Of a stretch of 64,000 nucleotides of DNA, positions 33,076 to 42,157 are shown one piece after another. Every line of letters begins with the position of its first letter. Position 1 is the stretch's first letter. Below the pieces are notes generated by a model, which ran no database searches, was not told the origin of the DNA, and worked only from the letters and a program-made list of their open reading frames with translations. The stretch comes from Microbispora rosea (GTDB taxonomy: Bacteria > Actinomycetota > Actinomycetes > Streptosporangiales > Streptosporangiaceae): positions 17,415 to 81,414 of the forward strand of contig NZ_FTNI01000024.1 of NCBI RefSeq assembly GCF_900156315.1, written 5' to 3'. The position numbers and the translations under genes are program-made.

Positions 33076-34365
33076 TCATGCCCGTGCTTCCGGGAGACGG
33101 GCGGCGTCCGCGCCCGGAAGCGGCACGCGGACCTCGACCAGCCACGTCTCGCCGTCGGCGCCCGCGTCCACCCGGCCGCCGAGCAGCGTCACCCGCTCCC
33201 GGATGCCGTCCAGCCCGTGCCCCGCGCCGCCGCCGTTCCTGTCGCGCCGGCGTGATCCGGTGATGCTCCGCCGGCGATGCGCACGGACCTCGTTGCGCAC
33301 GCGCAGCTCCAGGACGCGGTCGCGCACCTCGGCGTCCACCTCGACCGGGCCCGTGCCGTGCCGGATCGCGTTGGTCAACGCCTCCTGCGCGACGCGGTAG
33401 GCCTCCCGGGAGATCACGGGAGGCACGCCGGACAGGTCGCCAAGCCGCCGGACGATCGGTCTGTCTCCGGTGACGGCGGCGTCGAGCAACGCGGGAAGGT
33501 CGCCGAGGGACGGCTCCGGCGAGGCTCGCCCCGCGCCCTCCCGCAGCACGCCGATGACGTGGTCGAGCTCGTCCAGCGCGTTGCGGGCGGAGGTCTCGAT
33601 CGCCTCCAGCGCGGCCCGGGCGGCGGCGGGGTTCCGGTCGAGCACCCGGCCCGCGGCGGCGGCCTGTACGGTCACCACGCTGAGGGCGTGGCCCACCGAG
33701 TCGTGCAGCTCCCTCGCGAGCCGGTTGCGGACGGCCAGCCGGTGGGCCGCCCGGTGCGCCAGGGCGAGCCGGTCGGCGGCGGACGGCCCGAGGAGCGCGG
33801 GGGCCAGGCGGGCGAGCAGCGCGCCGGCGCCGACGGCGAGGAAGAGCAGGCAGACGAGGACCGCCACGCCTGCGGGCGGCCCCCACATCGTCGCCCAGCC
33901 GCCGTGGAGCCCGGAGTCCACCAGCCCGAGGTGATCCCCGGCCAGTGGCAGGACCGCGAGCCAGACCGCGAACGGCACCATGGCCAGGGTCATCCCGCTC
34001 ACCAGACCGCCGATCCCGAGATGCAGGGTGAACCACGCCGCGGTCCGGCGGCGTTCGGACCATGTCCGCTGTACGGGGGACAGAGGGGCCTCCACCGCCA
34101 CGCCCAGCAAGGTGCGGGCGGCGGCCGCCTCGAAGGCCCGGATGGGCAGGAACAGCCCTGACACGGCCACCACGGGGAGCACCCCGATGAAGATCAGCAG
34201 TTGCACCGACAGCAGCGGATCGCCGGCGTCCGATGTCGGACGCCACAGCGCCGTCGCGGCCTCTCCGGCCATCATGTAGGGCATGAGCAGCGCCCCGCCG
34301 ACGATCAGACAGGCCCACCTGCGGTAGGTGACCCTGTCGAGCAGCGGAGCGAGGACGCGGTTCAC
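33076..34365 (-). CDS. Sensor histidine kinase (HisKA_3, NarL-type partner)
   Basis: The 429-residue kinase has several hydrophobic helices in its N-terminal half, no recognisable extracytoplasmic sensor, then the HisKA_3 phospho-acceptor box RELHDSVGHALSVV and an HATPase_c domain with REAYRVAQEALTNAIRHG and GHGLDGIRERV. I start it at the GTG at 34365 (MNRVLAPLLDRV); the frame is open to 34488, but that part is Arg/Pro-rich and unlike the family. It is the partner of the response regulator downstream. Confidence 0.92.
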   Translation of the reverse strand: MNRVLAPLLDRVTYRRWACLIVGGALLMPYMMAGEAATALWRPTSDAGDPLLSVQLLIFIGVLPVVAVSGLFLPIRAFEAAAARTLLGVAVEAPLSPVQRTWSERRRTAAWFTLHLGIGGLVSGMTLAMVPFAVWLAVLPLAGDHLGLVDSGLHGGWATMWGPPAGVAVLVCLLFLAVGAGALLARLAPALLGPSAADRLALAHRAAHRLAVRNRLARELHDSVGHALSVVTVQAAAAGRVLDRNPAAARAALEAIETSARNALDELDHVIGVLREGAGRASPEPSLGDLPALLDAAVTGDRPIVRRLGDLSGVPPVISREAYRVAQEALTNAIRHGTGPVEVDAEVRDRVLELRVRNEVRAHRRRSITGSRRRDRNGGGAGHGLDGIRERVTLLGGRVDAGADGETWLVEVRVPLPGADAARLPEARA

Positions 34366-34408
34366 GGTCCGATGATCCCGCGGTCGCGGCGCGGGCCGTG
34401 CCGTCCGG

Positions 34409-35722
34409 TCACGGCCTGTGGACAAGCACCCGCCAGCCGTGCGCGGGCACGAGAGCGGGGTCCTCGTCCGGGCCGCCCGCCCCGGCACAGCTGTCCGCGA
34501 CGCTCAGCCGGGAGACGTCCACCGGGAAGCGATAGGCGTCGTCGCCGATGTTGAGCAGTGTGACGACTTCTCCCGCCGCTCCCTCACTGCGTAGCGCGAG
34601 GGCCCTGTTGGCGACGTGCTCGGCCTTCGTACGAGCCCGGACCAGCCAGGGGTGCCGGCGGCGCAGCCCGATCAGCCGCTGGTGGAGCCGGTACACGGGC
34701 ATGCCGTGCGAGGCCAGGCCGTCCGGGCCGTCGGGGAAGGCGGGCCGGATCGCGTCGTCGCCCCCGGCGCGTTCCTCCTTGACCCCGGGGAGCGCCTGCT
34801 CGTCGCCGTAATAGAGGCTCGGCACCCCGCCCACCGTGAACAGGACGGCCAGCGCGTGCCCCAGGTGCCGCGGATCGGTCAGCCTGCTGGCCAGGCGCGT
34901 CACGTCGTGGTTGCCCACGAACGTCATCGGCGCGAACACCTCCAGCAGCCCGTTGTGCCGGTCGAGCGCCCAGGCGAGTTCGAAGAAGTTGCCGTCGTTG
35001 AGCGAGCTCCAGATGGCCTTCCAGAGCTCGTACTGCGTCACCGAGTCGAGCCCGCCCTCGGTCACGTACGCCGCGTAGTCGCCGTGGATCACCTCGCCGG
35101 CGAACCAGGCGTCCGGATGCCGCCGCCGCACCCGGGTGACGGCCTCCCGCCAGAAGGCGCGCGGCACCGTGTAGGCCGCGTCGAGCCGCCAGCCGGACGC
35201 GCCGCGGTCGAGCCAGTGGCCCATCACCCGTACGACGTGGTCGAGGACGGCGGGCTCCGCGTGGTTCAACGCGACCAGCTGATCGTGGCCCTCGAACACG
35301 GCGAAGCCGCCCGCGCCGTCACCGGGACGGAACCAGCGGGCGGCGGGGGAGCCCGGCCCTTCCGCGAGCGCCCGCGCGAAGGCCGGAAACCCCCTGCCCA
35401 CGTGGTTGAACACACCGTCGAGCAACACCCGCAGCCCGCGCCGCCGCGCCTGCGCCACCAGGTGGTCGAAGTCGTCGTCGTCCCCGAGCCGGGGATCGAT
35501 CCGGAAGTGATCCACCGTGTCATAGCCGTGCGTCTCGGACGCGAAGATCGGGCCGAGCTGCAGACCAGAACAGCCGAGGTTCACGGCGTAGTCGAGCCAG
35601 CTCTCCAGACGCCGCAGCCGATGCCGGACCGGCGCTCCCTCGGGCGCCGCCGTCAACGGGGCGCCGGTGAAACCCAGAGGGTAGACATGCCACCAGATCG
35701 CGTGGTCGCTCCACGACGTCAC
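34409..35722 (-). CDS. Alpha-amylase family (GH13) protein
   Basis: The 437-residue enzyme has the four GH13 regions: DGVFNHVGRG, GWRLDAAYTV (catalytic Asp), FAGEVIHGDY (catalytic Glu) and FVGNHDVTR (transition-state Asp). It lacks a signal peptide and starts directly with the barrel (SDHAIWWHVYPLGF), so it is cytoplasmic and probably acts on maltodextrins, trehalose-like sugars or glycogen-derived chains. The upstream membrane protein gene is 28 bp away on the same strand. The exact specificity cannot be read. Confidence 0.92.
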   Translation of the reverse strand: MTSWSDHAIWWHVYPLGFTGAPLTAAPEGAPVRHRLRRLESWLDYAVNLGCSGLQLGPIFASETHGYDTVDHFRIDPRLGDDDDFDHLVAQARRRGLRVLLDGVFNHVGRGFPAFARALAEGPGSPAARWFRPGDGAGGFAVFEGHDQLVALNHAEPAVLDHVVRVMGHWLDRGASGWRLDAAYTVPRAFWREAVTRVRRRHPDAWFAGEVIHGDYAAYVTEGGLDSVTQYELWKAIWSSLNDGNFFELAWALDRHNGLLEVFAPMTFVGNHDVTRLASRLTDPRHLGHALAVLFTVGGVPSLYYGDEQALPGVKEERAGGDDAIRPAFPDGPDGLASHGMPVYRLHQRLIGLRRRHPWLVRARTKAEHVANRALALRSEGAAGEVVTLLNIGDDAYRFPVDVSRLSVADSCAGAGGPDEDPALVPAHGWRVLVHRP

Positions 35723-35750
35723 ATCAGCTCCTCACCGTTCGTTCCTCTGA

Positions 35751-36749
35751 TCACAGTGTCGTCGTCGCCGCTCCCTCCCGCGCCGCCGCCCCCTCCCCGC
35801 GGGCATGCCGTACGAAGGCGGGCCGCCCCCGGCCGCACGCGCGGCATACGCCGCGCGTGCGGTGGTGGTAGCCGACGGCCGCCGTCCCCATCGCCAGGCC
35901 CCAAGCGAGGAACCAGGGATAGATGACGCCGAAAACCCAGGGAGAGACGCCTTCCAGGGACGGATTCGCGAGGCCGAGGGCGACCGCGACGCGCAGTCCC
36001 GTGCCGAGGACGCCGACCGGGACCAGCATCACGCTCCCCACGAAGGCGGCGGTCAGCGGCATCCATCGCGGCATGCGCAGCGGCGGCCGCCAGGTCCGGG
36101 CGAAACCGAGCCCGAGCGCCATGCCGATCAGCGCGAGCACCCCGGTGTCGCCCAGTCCCGGCGTCCACAGACGCACGTCCCCGAACGCCCGGGGATCGGC
36201 GAGGCCGACCGTGCCCCCGAGACCCCACTGCACCTTCAGCGCGCCGTACCCGGCCGCGAGCAGCACGGTGAGGTATCCGGCGCGGACGCTGAGCCTCTGC
36301 CACGATCCCCGAGCCTGCCATGATCCCCGAGCCTGCCACGTCTCCCGGCCCCCGCCGGCGGGAGAGGTGCGGCTCGCGTCGCCGGGTCCCTCGGCCTGAG
36401 CGTCGCCGGGTCCCTCGGCGTGAGCGCCGTTGGGTCCTTCTGACCGGCCGCAGCGTGCGCAGGCCCCGCGGGCGCGGCGGCGACGCCGTACGGCGGTCAC
36501 GAGGAGCGTCGTGCCGACGGCGAGCGCGGCGGCGCGGGCGGCGGCCATCGGCAAGTCGAAGCCCAGGTCGACGACGCCGCTCTGCCCGGTGACCGCCGCG
36601 ATCGCCGCCATGATCCCGCCCACGATGTCGAAGGCGATCCCGCTCGCCCCGACGCCGGTCAGCGCGAGACCGACCACGGCGGTGGCGGCCGTGGCGAGCG
36701 CGCCGGTGCGCGCGGGCCGAGACCCGCGGCGAAGGTGTGTCGTTTCCAT
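35751..36749 (-). CDS. Polytopic membrane protein of unknown function
   Basis: The 332-residue protein has about 6-8 hydrophobic segments and two small Cys motifs, CARCGR at about residue 98 and CRACGR near residue 308, on what are probably cytoplasmic loops. They could form a metal site. A loop contains two in-frame tandem repeats (GDAQAEGP-type and GSWQAR-type) caused by DNA duplications at 36301-36425. It is upstream of the GH13 gene and divergent from the Zn-protease gene. I do not recognise the family. Confidence 0.72.
   Translation of the reverse strand: METTHLRRGSRPARTGALATAATAVVGLALTGVGASGIAFDIVGGIMAAIAAVTGQSGVVDLGFDLPMAAARAAALAVGTTLLVTAVRRRRRARGACARCGRSEGPNGAHAEGPGDAQAEGPGDASRTSPAGGGRETWQARGSWQARGSWQRLSVRAGYLTVLLAAGYGALKVQWGLGGTVGLADPRAFGDVRLWTPGLGDTGVLALIGMALGLGFARTWRPPLRMPRWMPLTAAFVGSVMLVPVGVLGTGLRVAVALGLANPSLEGVSPWVFGVIYPWFLAWGLAMGTAAVGYHHRTRGVCRACGRGRPAFVRHARGEGAAAREGAATTTL
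36301..36425. repeat. In-frame tandem duplications within the membrane protein gene
   Basis: An 18-bp unit (cacgatccccgagcctgc, one mismatch) is repeated at 36301-36318 and 36319-36336, giving GSWQAR repeats in the protein. A 24-bp unit is repeated at 36378-36401 and 36402-36425 with one mismatch, giving AEGPGDAQ-like repeats. Both keep the reading frame. Confidence 0.9.
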
Positions 36750-36829
36750 GACTCCAGGCTCGCGGCCGCGTCCTCGCCGGCCCTCCCCGCCGGGCGGGAC
36801 CCGCCTCCCCCGCGCGGGGGAAATGTCGC

Positions 36830-36860
36830 TTGAGCCTCACGTCGCGTGAGCTTCTAGCGT
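36830..36860 (+). promoter_or_regulatory. MerR-type promoter of the Zn-protease gene
   Basis: A -35-like TTGAGC (36830-36835) and a -10-like TAGCGT (36855-36860) are separated by 19 bp, the long spacer typical of MerR-controlled promoters. The spacer contains the dyad CTCACG-TCG-CGTGAG (36836-36850). The start codon lies only 8 bp after the -10 box, which predicts a leaderless mRNA. No merR gene is in this window. Confidence 0.7.
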
Positions 36861-36867
36861 CGGCGGC

Positions 36868-37752
36868 ATGGAGATCATCGTTCACGACACGGCCACCGCG
36901 ATGGCCGATCTGCTGGCCGCCCCCCTCGCGGAACGGCCCGCGGCGCTCACCCGCATGCTGCGCCCGATGTGGGACGCCGTGCCCTGGATGCCGGTCGCCG
37001 ACGTCGTCGGCATGCATCACCAGGGCTCCGGCTTCCGCGTCGACCGGGACGACGAGCGCTACCTGCCCGCGTTGCGGCGGATGCGCGACGCGGGGGTGTG
37101 GGAGCAGGTCCGCGACGCGCTCACCGCCGCGTGGAAGCACCAGCGCGAGGCCGTTCCCGGCATCAGGCACCCCGAGACGCTGCAGGTCTATGTCGTCCTC
37201 GGCGACCCGGACGCGGAGCACCTTGTGCGGCGCAACCACGGCTACCTCGGCATGAGCGGCAAGGGCCTGGTCTACCTTCTCGTCTGGCCCACCGAGGAGA
37301 ACCTCGGCCGCCTCGGGCACTGCGCCGTCCACGAGCTCAACCACAACATCAGGTATTCGAACGTCGTCTGGGACCCCGCCGCCGTCACCCTCGGCGAGCA
37401 GGTCGTCTCCGAGGGGCTCGCCGAGGCGTTCGTCCGCGAGCTGTACGGACCGGAGGGGCTCGGGCCCTGGAGCACCTCCTTGGAGGGGCCCGCGCTCGAC
37501 AGCGCGTACGCCACGATCACCGAGGCCGTGAACCTGACCGGCATGCACAACTTCACGGCGTACGTGCACGGGGACGCGACGGCGGAGCTGATGGGGCAGC
37601 CGCCCGTCGGCCTGCCCGACCACGCGGGCTACCCCGTCGGGCTGCGGATCGTCGACGCCCACCTCGCCGCCTCGGGCTTGACCGCCGCCGAGAGCACGAC
37701 GGTGCCCGTAGAGGCGATCCTGGCCAACGCCGGGCTGCCCGCCGCCCGCTAG
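36868..37752 (+). CDS. DUF2268 putative Zn-dependent protease
   Basis: The 294-residue protein has the zinc-site motif H-E-x-x-H (His155, Glu156, His159 in AVHELNHN) followed by a Glu in SEGLAEAF, the gluzincin-like pattern of DUF2268. No signal peptide is seen, so it is probably cytoplasmic. The family is described as predicted Zn-dependent proteases and has no known substrate. The promoter looks MerR-controlled and leaderless. The TauE/SafE gene follows after 50 bp. Confidence 0.85.
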   Translation: MEIIVHDTATAMADLLAAPLAERPAALTRMLRPMWDAVPWMPVADVVGMHHQGSGFRVDRDDERYLPALRRMRDAGVWEQVRDALTAAWKHQREAVPGIRHPETLQVYVVLGDPDAEHLVRRNHGYLGMSGKGLVYLLVWPTEENLGRLGHCAVHELNHNIRYSNVVWDPAAVTLGEQVVSEGLAEAFVRELYGPEGLGPWSTSLEGPALDSAYATITEAVNLTGMHNFTAYVHGDATAELMGQPPVGLPDHAGYPVGLRIVDAHLAASGLTAAESTTVPVEAILANAGLPAAR

Positions 37753-37802
37753 GCTCGCTCGTCGGGTCAGGGTCAAAAGGGTACAAAGGGGGACGGAATC
37801 AC

Positions 37803-38570
37803 ATGGGTGCCGGACAGGTGGTGCTCCTGCTGCTCGCCGCCGTGGCCGCCGGATGGGTGGACGCCGTCGTCGGCGGGGGAGGGCTGCTTCAGCTTCCGGT
37901 GCTGCTGCTGGCCGGTCTCACACCGGTCCAGGCGCTGGCGACGAACAAGTCCGCCGCGATCTTCGGGACGGGCTCGGCCGCCGTCACCTACGCGAGCAAG
38001 ACGAAGCTCGACCGGGCGGTGGCCGTGCCGGCCGCGGCGCTCGCGGTCGCCTTCGCCGGCCTCGGCGCCGCCTCGGCGGCGCTGCTCGACGCGGACGTGC
38101 TGAAGCCGCTGGTGATGGTCGTGCTGCTGGGCGTGGGGGCGTTCGTGACTCTGCGGCCGGGGTTCGGCCGCCTGCCCCACCCGCATCTGCGTACGCGTGC
38201 GCGGGTGATGACGGGGGTCGCGGTCGCGGGCGTCGGCATCGCCTACTACGACGGCATCGTGGGGCCGGGCACCGGCACGTTCCTGCTCATCGCGTTCACC
38301 TCGATCCTCGGGATGGACTTCGTCCACGCCTCCGCCACCGCGAAGGTCGTCAACACCGGCACCAACCTCGGGGCGCTCGTCGTCTTCGCCGCGCAGGGCC
38401 ACGTGGTGTGGGCGCTCGGCCTGGCCATGGCCGTCTGCAACATCACCGGAGCGCAGATCGGCGCACGGATGGCGCTCAACCGGGGAACGGGATTCGTCCG
38501 CGTCGTCCTGCTGTGTGTGGTGGCCGCCCTGGTCGCCAAGCTCGGGTACGACCAGTTCGTCAGCCGATGA
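37803..38570 (+). CDS. TSUP (TauE/SafE) family sulfite/anion exporter-like protein
   Basis: The 255-residue membrane protein has about 8 helices and the duplicated TSUP pattern: GWVDAVVGGGGLLQLPVLL with ATNKSAAIFGT in the first half, and YYDGIVGPGTGTFLLIAF with ATAKVVNTGTN in the second. TSUP proteins export sulfite, sulfoacetate or related anions. The ATG at 37803 follows GGGGGAC; the frame upstream overlaps the protease gene. A second family member lies at 52764. Confidence 0.92.
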   Translation: MGAGQVVLLLLAAVAAGWVDAVVGGGGLLQLPVLLLAGLTPVQALATNKSAAIFGTGSAAVTYASKTKLDRAVAVPAAALAVAFAGLGAASAALLDADVLKPLVMVVLLGVGAFVTLRPGFGRLPHPHLRTRARVMTGVAVAGVGIAYYDGIVGPGTGTFLLIAFTSILGMDFVHASATAKVVNTGTNLGALVVFAAQGHVVWALGLAMAVCNITGAQIGARMALNRGTGFVRVVLLCVVAALVAKLGYDQFVSR

Positions 38571-38790
38571 GATCGCACCGGCCGGGCCCGAGGTCGTCGT
38601 CCACCCCGCGCGGCGCAGGGCGGGATCGTCAGCGAGCAGGCGTGCCGGCGCATGGCTGTATGGCGCCGCGAGCACCGTCGGGGGACGCTCCCGCCGATCT
38701 GTGATCCATGCCACATGGAAGTTCCTGTCAGCAATCGGGGCGCTGTTCCGCTCAATTCCCCGGAAGCAGGCGAACCGACAGGAGCATCAC

Positions 38791-40059
38791 ATGAAGCACC
38801 GCATCGTCGTCCTCGGCGCCGGTTATGCCGGAGCCTACGTGGCCGGGACCCTGGCCCGCCGGCTGTCCCCGGCGGACACCGAGATCACCGTGGTCAACGC
38901 CGTGCCGGACTTCGTGCAGCGAATGCGGCTCCACCAGCTGGCGGCCGGCCGGGACATCGACGCGCCGAAGCTCGTCGACGTCTTCGCGGGCACGGGGATA
39001 CGGCTGCGGGTGGCCCGCGTCACCGTCGTCGACCCCGAGCGCCAGACCGTCGCCGTGGCCGACGACGGCGGTGGCGGCGAACTCGGCTACGACACGCTTG
39101 TGTACGCGCTCGGCAGCCACGGCGCCGCCCGCGCCGTCCCCGGCGCGGCCGAGCACGCCTTCGACATCGCCGCCAGGCCCTCGGCGCTGCGCCTGCGCGA
39201 GCGCCTGGACAGCCTGGACGGGCGGGGCGATGGCGGGCGGGTGGTGGTCGTCGGCGACGGGTTGACCGGCATCGAGACCGCCACCGAGATCGCCGAATCC
39301 CGGCCCGGCCTGTCGGTGGCGCTGGTCGCCCGCGGCGAGCTGGGCGCCCGGCTCTCCGCCGGGGCGCGCGGCCACCTGCGCCAGGCCTGCGACCGGCTGG
39401 GCATCACCGTCCTGGAGCACACCTGCGTCGAAGCCGTCGAAGCGACGCGGGTGCTGTGCGCGGGCGGCACCGCCCTGGCGTCCGGCGCGACCGTGTGGGC
39501 GGCCGGGTTCGCGGTCAGCCCCATCGCCGCCGTCGCCGGGCTGGAGGTCACCGGGGACGGTCGGATCGTCGTCGATCGCACCATGCGGTCGGTCTCGCAC
39601 CCGAACGTCTACGCCATCGGTGACAGCGCCTACGCCATCGGCGACAACGGCCGGCCGCTGCCGATGTCCTGCGCTTCGGCCGGTCTTATCGGCCGGCAGG
39701 CCGTCGAGGCGATCATCGGACGCCTGACCGGCCGGAAGATCGCCAACACCAAGCTCCTCTACACGTACAACCACATCAGTCTCGGGCGGCAAGGACGGGA
39801 TCCTGCAGATGATCGGCGACGAAGGGCAGGCGAAGCCGAGGTATCTGAGCGGCCGGAAGGCCGCGCGGGTCAAGGCGGGCATACTCGCGATGTCGCTGTG
39901 GGCCACCTCGCACCCGACCTTCGGCATGCCCAAGCGCAAGCGCCACCTGGCCGCCGCGCCGGATGCGACCGCCGATGTCCAGTCAGGCCGCGCCTGCAGC
40001 CATCGCGTCGCCCTCACCCTGGCCGACCGTGGCCGGGGCAGTCGCCTTGCTCACGGTGA
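38791..40059 (+). CDS. NDH-2-like FAD/NAD(P) oxidoreductase with a frameshift near the 3' end
   Basis: The protein has a typical FAD-binding N-terminus (VVLGAGYAGAYVAGTLARRL), a second Rossmann motif (VVVVGDGLTGIETATEIAES) and the C-terminal FAD contact VYAIGDSAY. This is the type II NADH dehydrogenase/ferredoxin reductase-like group. At about 39788-39793 the frame changes: the natural continuation KDGILQMIGDEG lies in the +1 frame and runs with family-like sequence (LSGRKAARVKAGILAMS) to the stop at 40117. The last roughly 85 residues of the listed frame are therefore not native. One extra C in the CGGCAAGG context explains it. The ATG has an AGGAG site upstream. Confidence 0.8.
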   Translation: MKHRIVVLGAGYAGAYVAGTLARRLSPADTEITVVNAVPDFVQRMRLHQLAAGRDIDAPKLVDVFAGTGIRLRVARVTVVDPERQTVAVADDGGGGELGYDTLVYALGSHGAARAVPGAAEHAFDIAARPSALRLRERLDSLDGRGDGGRVVVVGDGLTGIETATEIAESRPGLSVALVARGELGARLSAGARGHLRQACDRLGITVLEHTCVEAVEATRVLCAGGTALASGATVWAAGFAVSPIAAVAGLEVTGDGRIVVDRTMRSVSHPNVYAIGDSAYAIGDNGRPLPMSCASAGLIGRQAVEAIIGRLTGRKIANTKLLYTYNHISLGRQGRDPADDRRRRAGEAEVSERPEGRAGQGGHTRDVAVGHLAPDLRHAQAQAPPGRRAGCDRRCPVRPRLQPSRRPHPGRPWPGQSPCSR

Positions 40060-41048
40060 GCATCAGCCTGCTGCTCACCGCCTTCGCCTGGCCGTCGGTG
40101 CGCTCATCGGTGCATGATGTGCCGATCGCCGTCGCCGGGCCCGCCCCCGCCGTCAAGCAGCTCACCGCCGCACTCGGCCGACGGCTTCCCGAGGGCTTCG
40201 CGGTCACCGAGGTCGCCGACACCGCCGCCGCCGAACAGCTGATCCGCGACCGCAAGGTGTACGGGGCGATCGACGTCAGCTCCGGCACCCCACAGGTCAT
40301 CACCGCATCCGCCGGAAGCGCCGCCGTCGTCCAGGCCCTGAACAGCATCGCGACCGGCCTCAGCCAGGCACGGGGGACCGGCACGGCGGTCGCCGCCCGC
40401 GACCTCGTCCCGCTGCCGGCCGACGATCCGCGCGGCGCCGGATTGGCCGCCGGAGCCCTGCCGCTGGTCATGGGCGGCCTGCTCGCCGCCGTGCTGTTGA
40501 CCAGGCTCGTCCGCGGCACCGTCCGCCGCGTCACCGGAGCGTTCGCCTTCGCCATCACCGGCGGGCTTGCCGTGGCAGCGATCCTGCAGTTCTGGCTCGG
40601 CTCACTCGGCGGCTGCTACTGGGCCAACGGCGGCGCTGTCGCCCTGACCATCGCGGCCACGTCCCTGAGCATCCTCGGGTTCGAGTCACTGCTCGGGTAC
40701 GCCGGCCTCGGCCTCGGCGCCGCCACCATGATGCTCATAGGCAACCCCCTGTCGGGCACCGCAACCGCACCCGAGATGCTGCCCGGCTGGTCCGGCACCC
40801 TCGGCCAACTGCTACCGCCCGGGGCCGGTGGCCGGCTGCTGCGCTCCACCGCCTTCTTCGAGGGCCACGGCATCGCCCACTCTGTCACCGTCCTGGCGAC
40901 CTGGCTCACGCTCGGCATGGTGCTGTGCCTGGCCGGCGGCCTGCGCCACCGCCCTACCGCCGCCGTCGCAGACACGGCCGCACAGCCGGCCACGCACGCG
41001 ACGGGATCCTCCTCTGCTGTGGCAGGCAACGCGGGATCGTCGAGGTAG
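39975..41048 (+). CDS. Membrane protein, YhgE/Pip-like or ABC-2-like topology
   Basis: The 357-residue protein has one N-terminal helix (about 20-40), a roughly 100-residue extracytoplasmic domain with DVPIAVAGPAPAVKQLTAAL and YGAIDVSSGTPQVI, then five or six helices. This matches the YhgE/Pip-type or DUF3533-like permeases often called ABC transporter permeases. No ATPase is nearby. It overlaps the frameshifted 3' end of the oxidoreductase gene. I use the ATG at 39975; 39963 is also possible. Confidence 0.72.
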   Translation: MSSQAAPAAIASPSPWPTVAGAVALLTVSISLLLTAFAWPSVRSSVHDVPIAVAGPAPAVKQLTAALGRRLPEGFAVTEVADTAAAEQLIRDRKVYGAIDVSSGTPQVITASAGSAAVVQALNSIATGLSQARGTGTAVAARDLVPLPADDPRGAGLAAGALPLVMGGLLAAVLLTRLVRGTVRRVTGAFAFAITGGLAVAAILQFWLGSLGGCYWANGGAVALTIAATSLSILGFESLLGYAGLGLGAATMMLIGNPLSGTATAPEMLPGWSGTLGQLLPPGAGGRLLRSTAFFEGHGIAHSVTVLATWLTLGMVLCLAGGLRHRPTAAVADTAAQPATHATGSSSAVAGNAGSSR

Positions 41049-41160
41049 AGCGTGCAGGCATCGCCGAAGACGCCTTCTGTTGTCGATCCACGACAGCCGG
41101 CACCTCAGAACAGCCGGCCCCTCGACGCACCTCTGACACACGCCCGAGAAGGTGGTCCGC

Positions 41161-42111
41161 GTGGACAGCACCGCCGCTGATCGCTTCGACACCAGCCTGT
41201 TCGAGGCCAGCCGGAACCGGCTGGCCTCATTGGCCTACCGGCTGCTGGGCTCCGCCGCCGACGCCGAGGACGCCGTGCAGGATGCGTTCCTGCACTGGCA
41301 GGCCGCGGACCGGCAACGGATCAAGGTGCCGGAAGCATGGCTGACCAGAGTCGTCACCAACCTGTGCCTGGACCGGCTCCGCTCGGCGCGAGCCCGCCGC
41401 GAACGGACCGCCGGTGTCTGGCTGCCCGAACCGCTCCTCGACGGCGACCCGATGCTCGGCCCGGCCGACTCGTTCGAGCAGCGCGAATCGGTCTCCCTGG
41501 CCGTGCTGACGCTCATGGAGCGCCTGTCGCCCCTCGAGCGAGCCGTCTACGTCCTGCGCGAAGCGTTCTCCCACAGCCACGCCGAGATCGCAGAGATCCT
41601 CGACATCACCGAGTCCGCGAGCCAGCAGCACCTCCACCGGGCCCGGCGCCGCATCACCGCCGCGCGCCGCGGCGGCGAAGTCGACCCGGCATCCGCCCGC
41701 AGGGTCGTCGAGGAATTCCTCGCCGCCGCCGCCTCGGGCCGCACCGCACGGCTGGTGGCGCTGCTCACCGACGACGCGACCGCGATCTCCGACGGCGCGG
41801 GTCTGGCGGAGAAGCTGCTGTGGTACGACACTCCGCACCACATCGCCGCCGTCGTACGGGCCGGCTTCAAACCCACACCCGCGAAGCGGCGGTTCGCCGG
41901 CGGCACGCCCGCCATCCACTACGCGCGCGTCAATGGCGCCCCCGCCCTCCTCTTTGTGATCGGCGACCAGGTCATCGGTGCCGTGACGTTCGACATCACA
42001 GGCGGCAGGATCGCAACCGTGCGCGGCATCGCCACCCCGGCCCGCCTCGTCCGCCTCACCAGCGCCTGGCGGCAGCACGGGCCGGACACGCCGCTCATCA
42101 GCCAGTGGTGA
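41161..42111 (+). CDS. SigJ/ECF41-like sigma factor lacking the NPDKL motif
   Basis: The 316-residue sigma factor has region 2 (ASLAYRLLGSAADAEDAVQDAFL), the WLPEPLL inter-domain motif, region 4 (SPLERAVYVLREAFSHSHAEIAEIL) and a SnoaL-like C-terminal domain. In the position where ECF41 proteins carry NPDKL it reads IATPARLVRL, so the regulatory tail differs. I start it at the GTG at 41161, because AGAAGG lies 8 bp upstream and overlaps the alternative GTG at 41152. It lies downstream of the oxidoreductase and membrane protein genes on the same strand. Confidence 0.85.
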   Translation: MDSTAADRFDTSLFEASRNRLASLAYRLLGSAADAEDAVQDAFLHWQAADRQRIKVPEAWLTRVVTNLCLDRLRSARARRERTAGVWLPEPLLDGDPMLGPADSFEQRESVSLAVLTLMERLSPLERAVYVLREAFSHSHAEIAEILDITESASQQHLHRARRRITAARRGGEVDPASARRVVEEFLAAAASGRTARLVALLTDDATAISDGAGLAEKLLWYDTPHHIAAVVRAGFKPTPAKRRFAGGTPAIHYARVNGAPALLFVIGDQVIGAVTFDITGGRIATVRGIATPARLVRLTSAWRQHGPDTPLISQW

Positions 42112-42157
42112 GCCGGTGCACCAGGGACACCGGGGTCGTCATGGAGACATCCGGGCT

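Noticed and set aside
42112..42157. Possible hairpin between the second sigma gene and the alcohol dehydrogenase gene
   Set aside because: The best stem is CCGGTG/CACCGG with a 9-nt loop, too weak to call a terminator.
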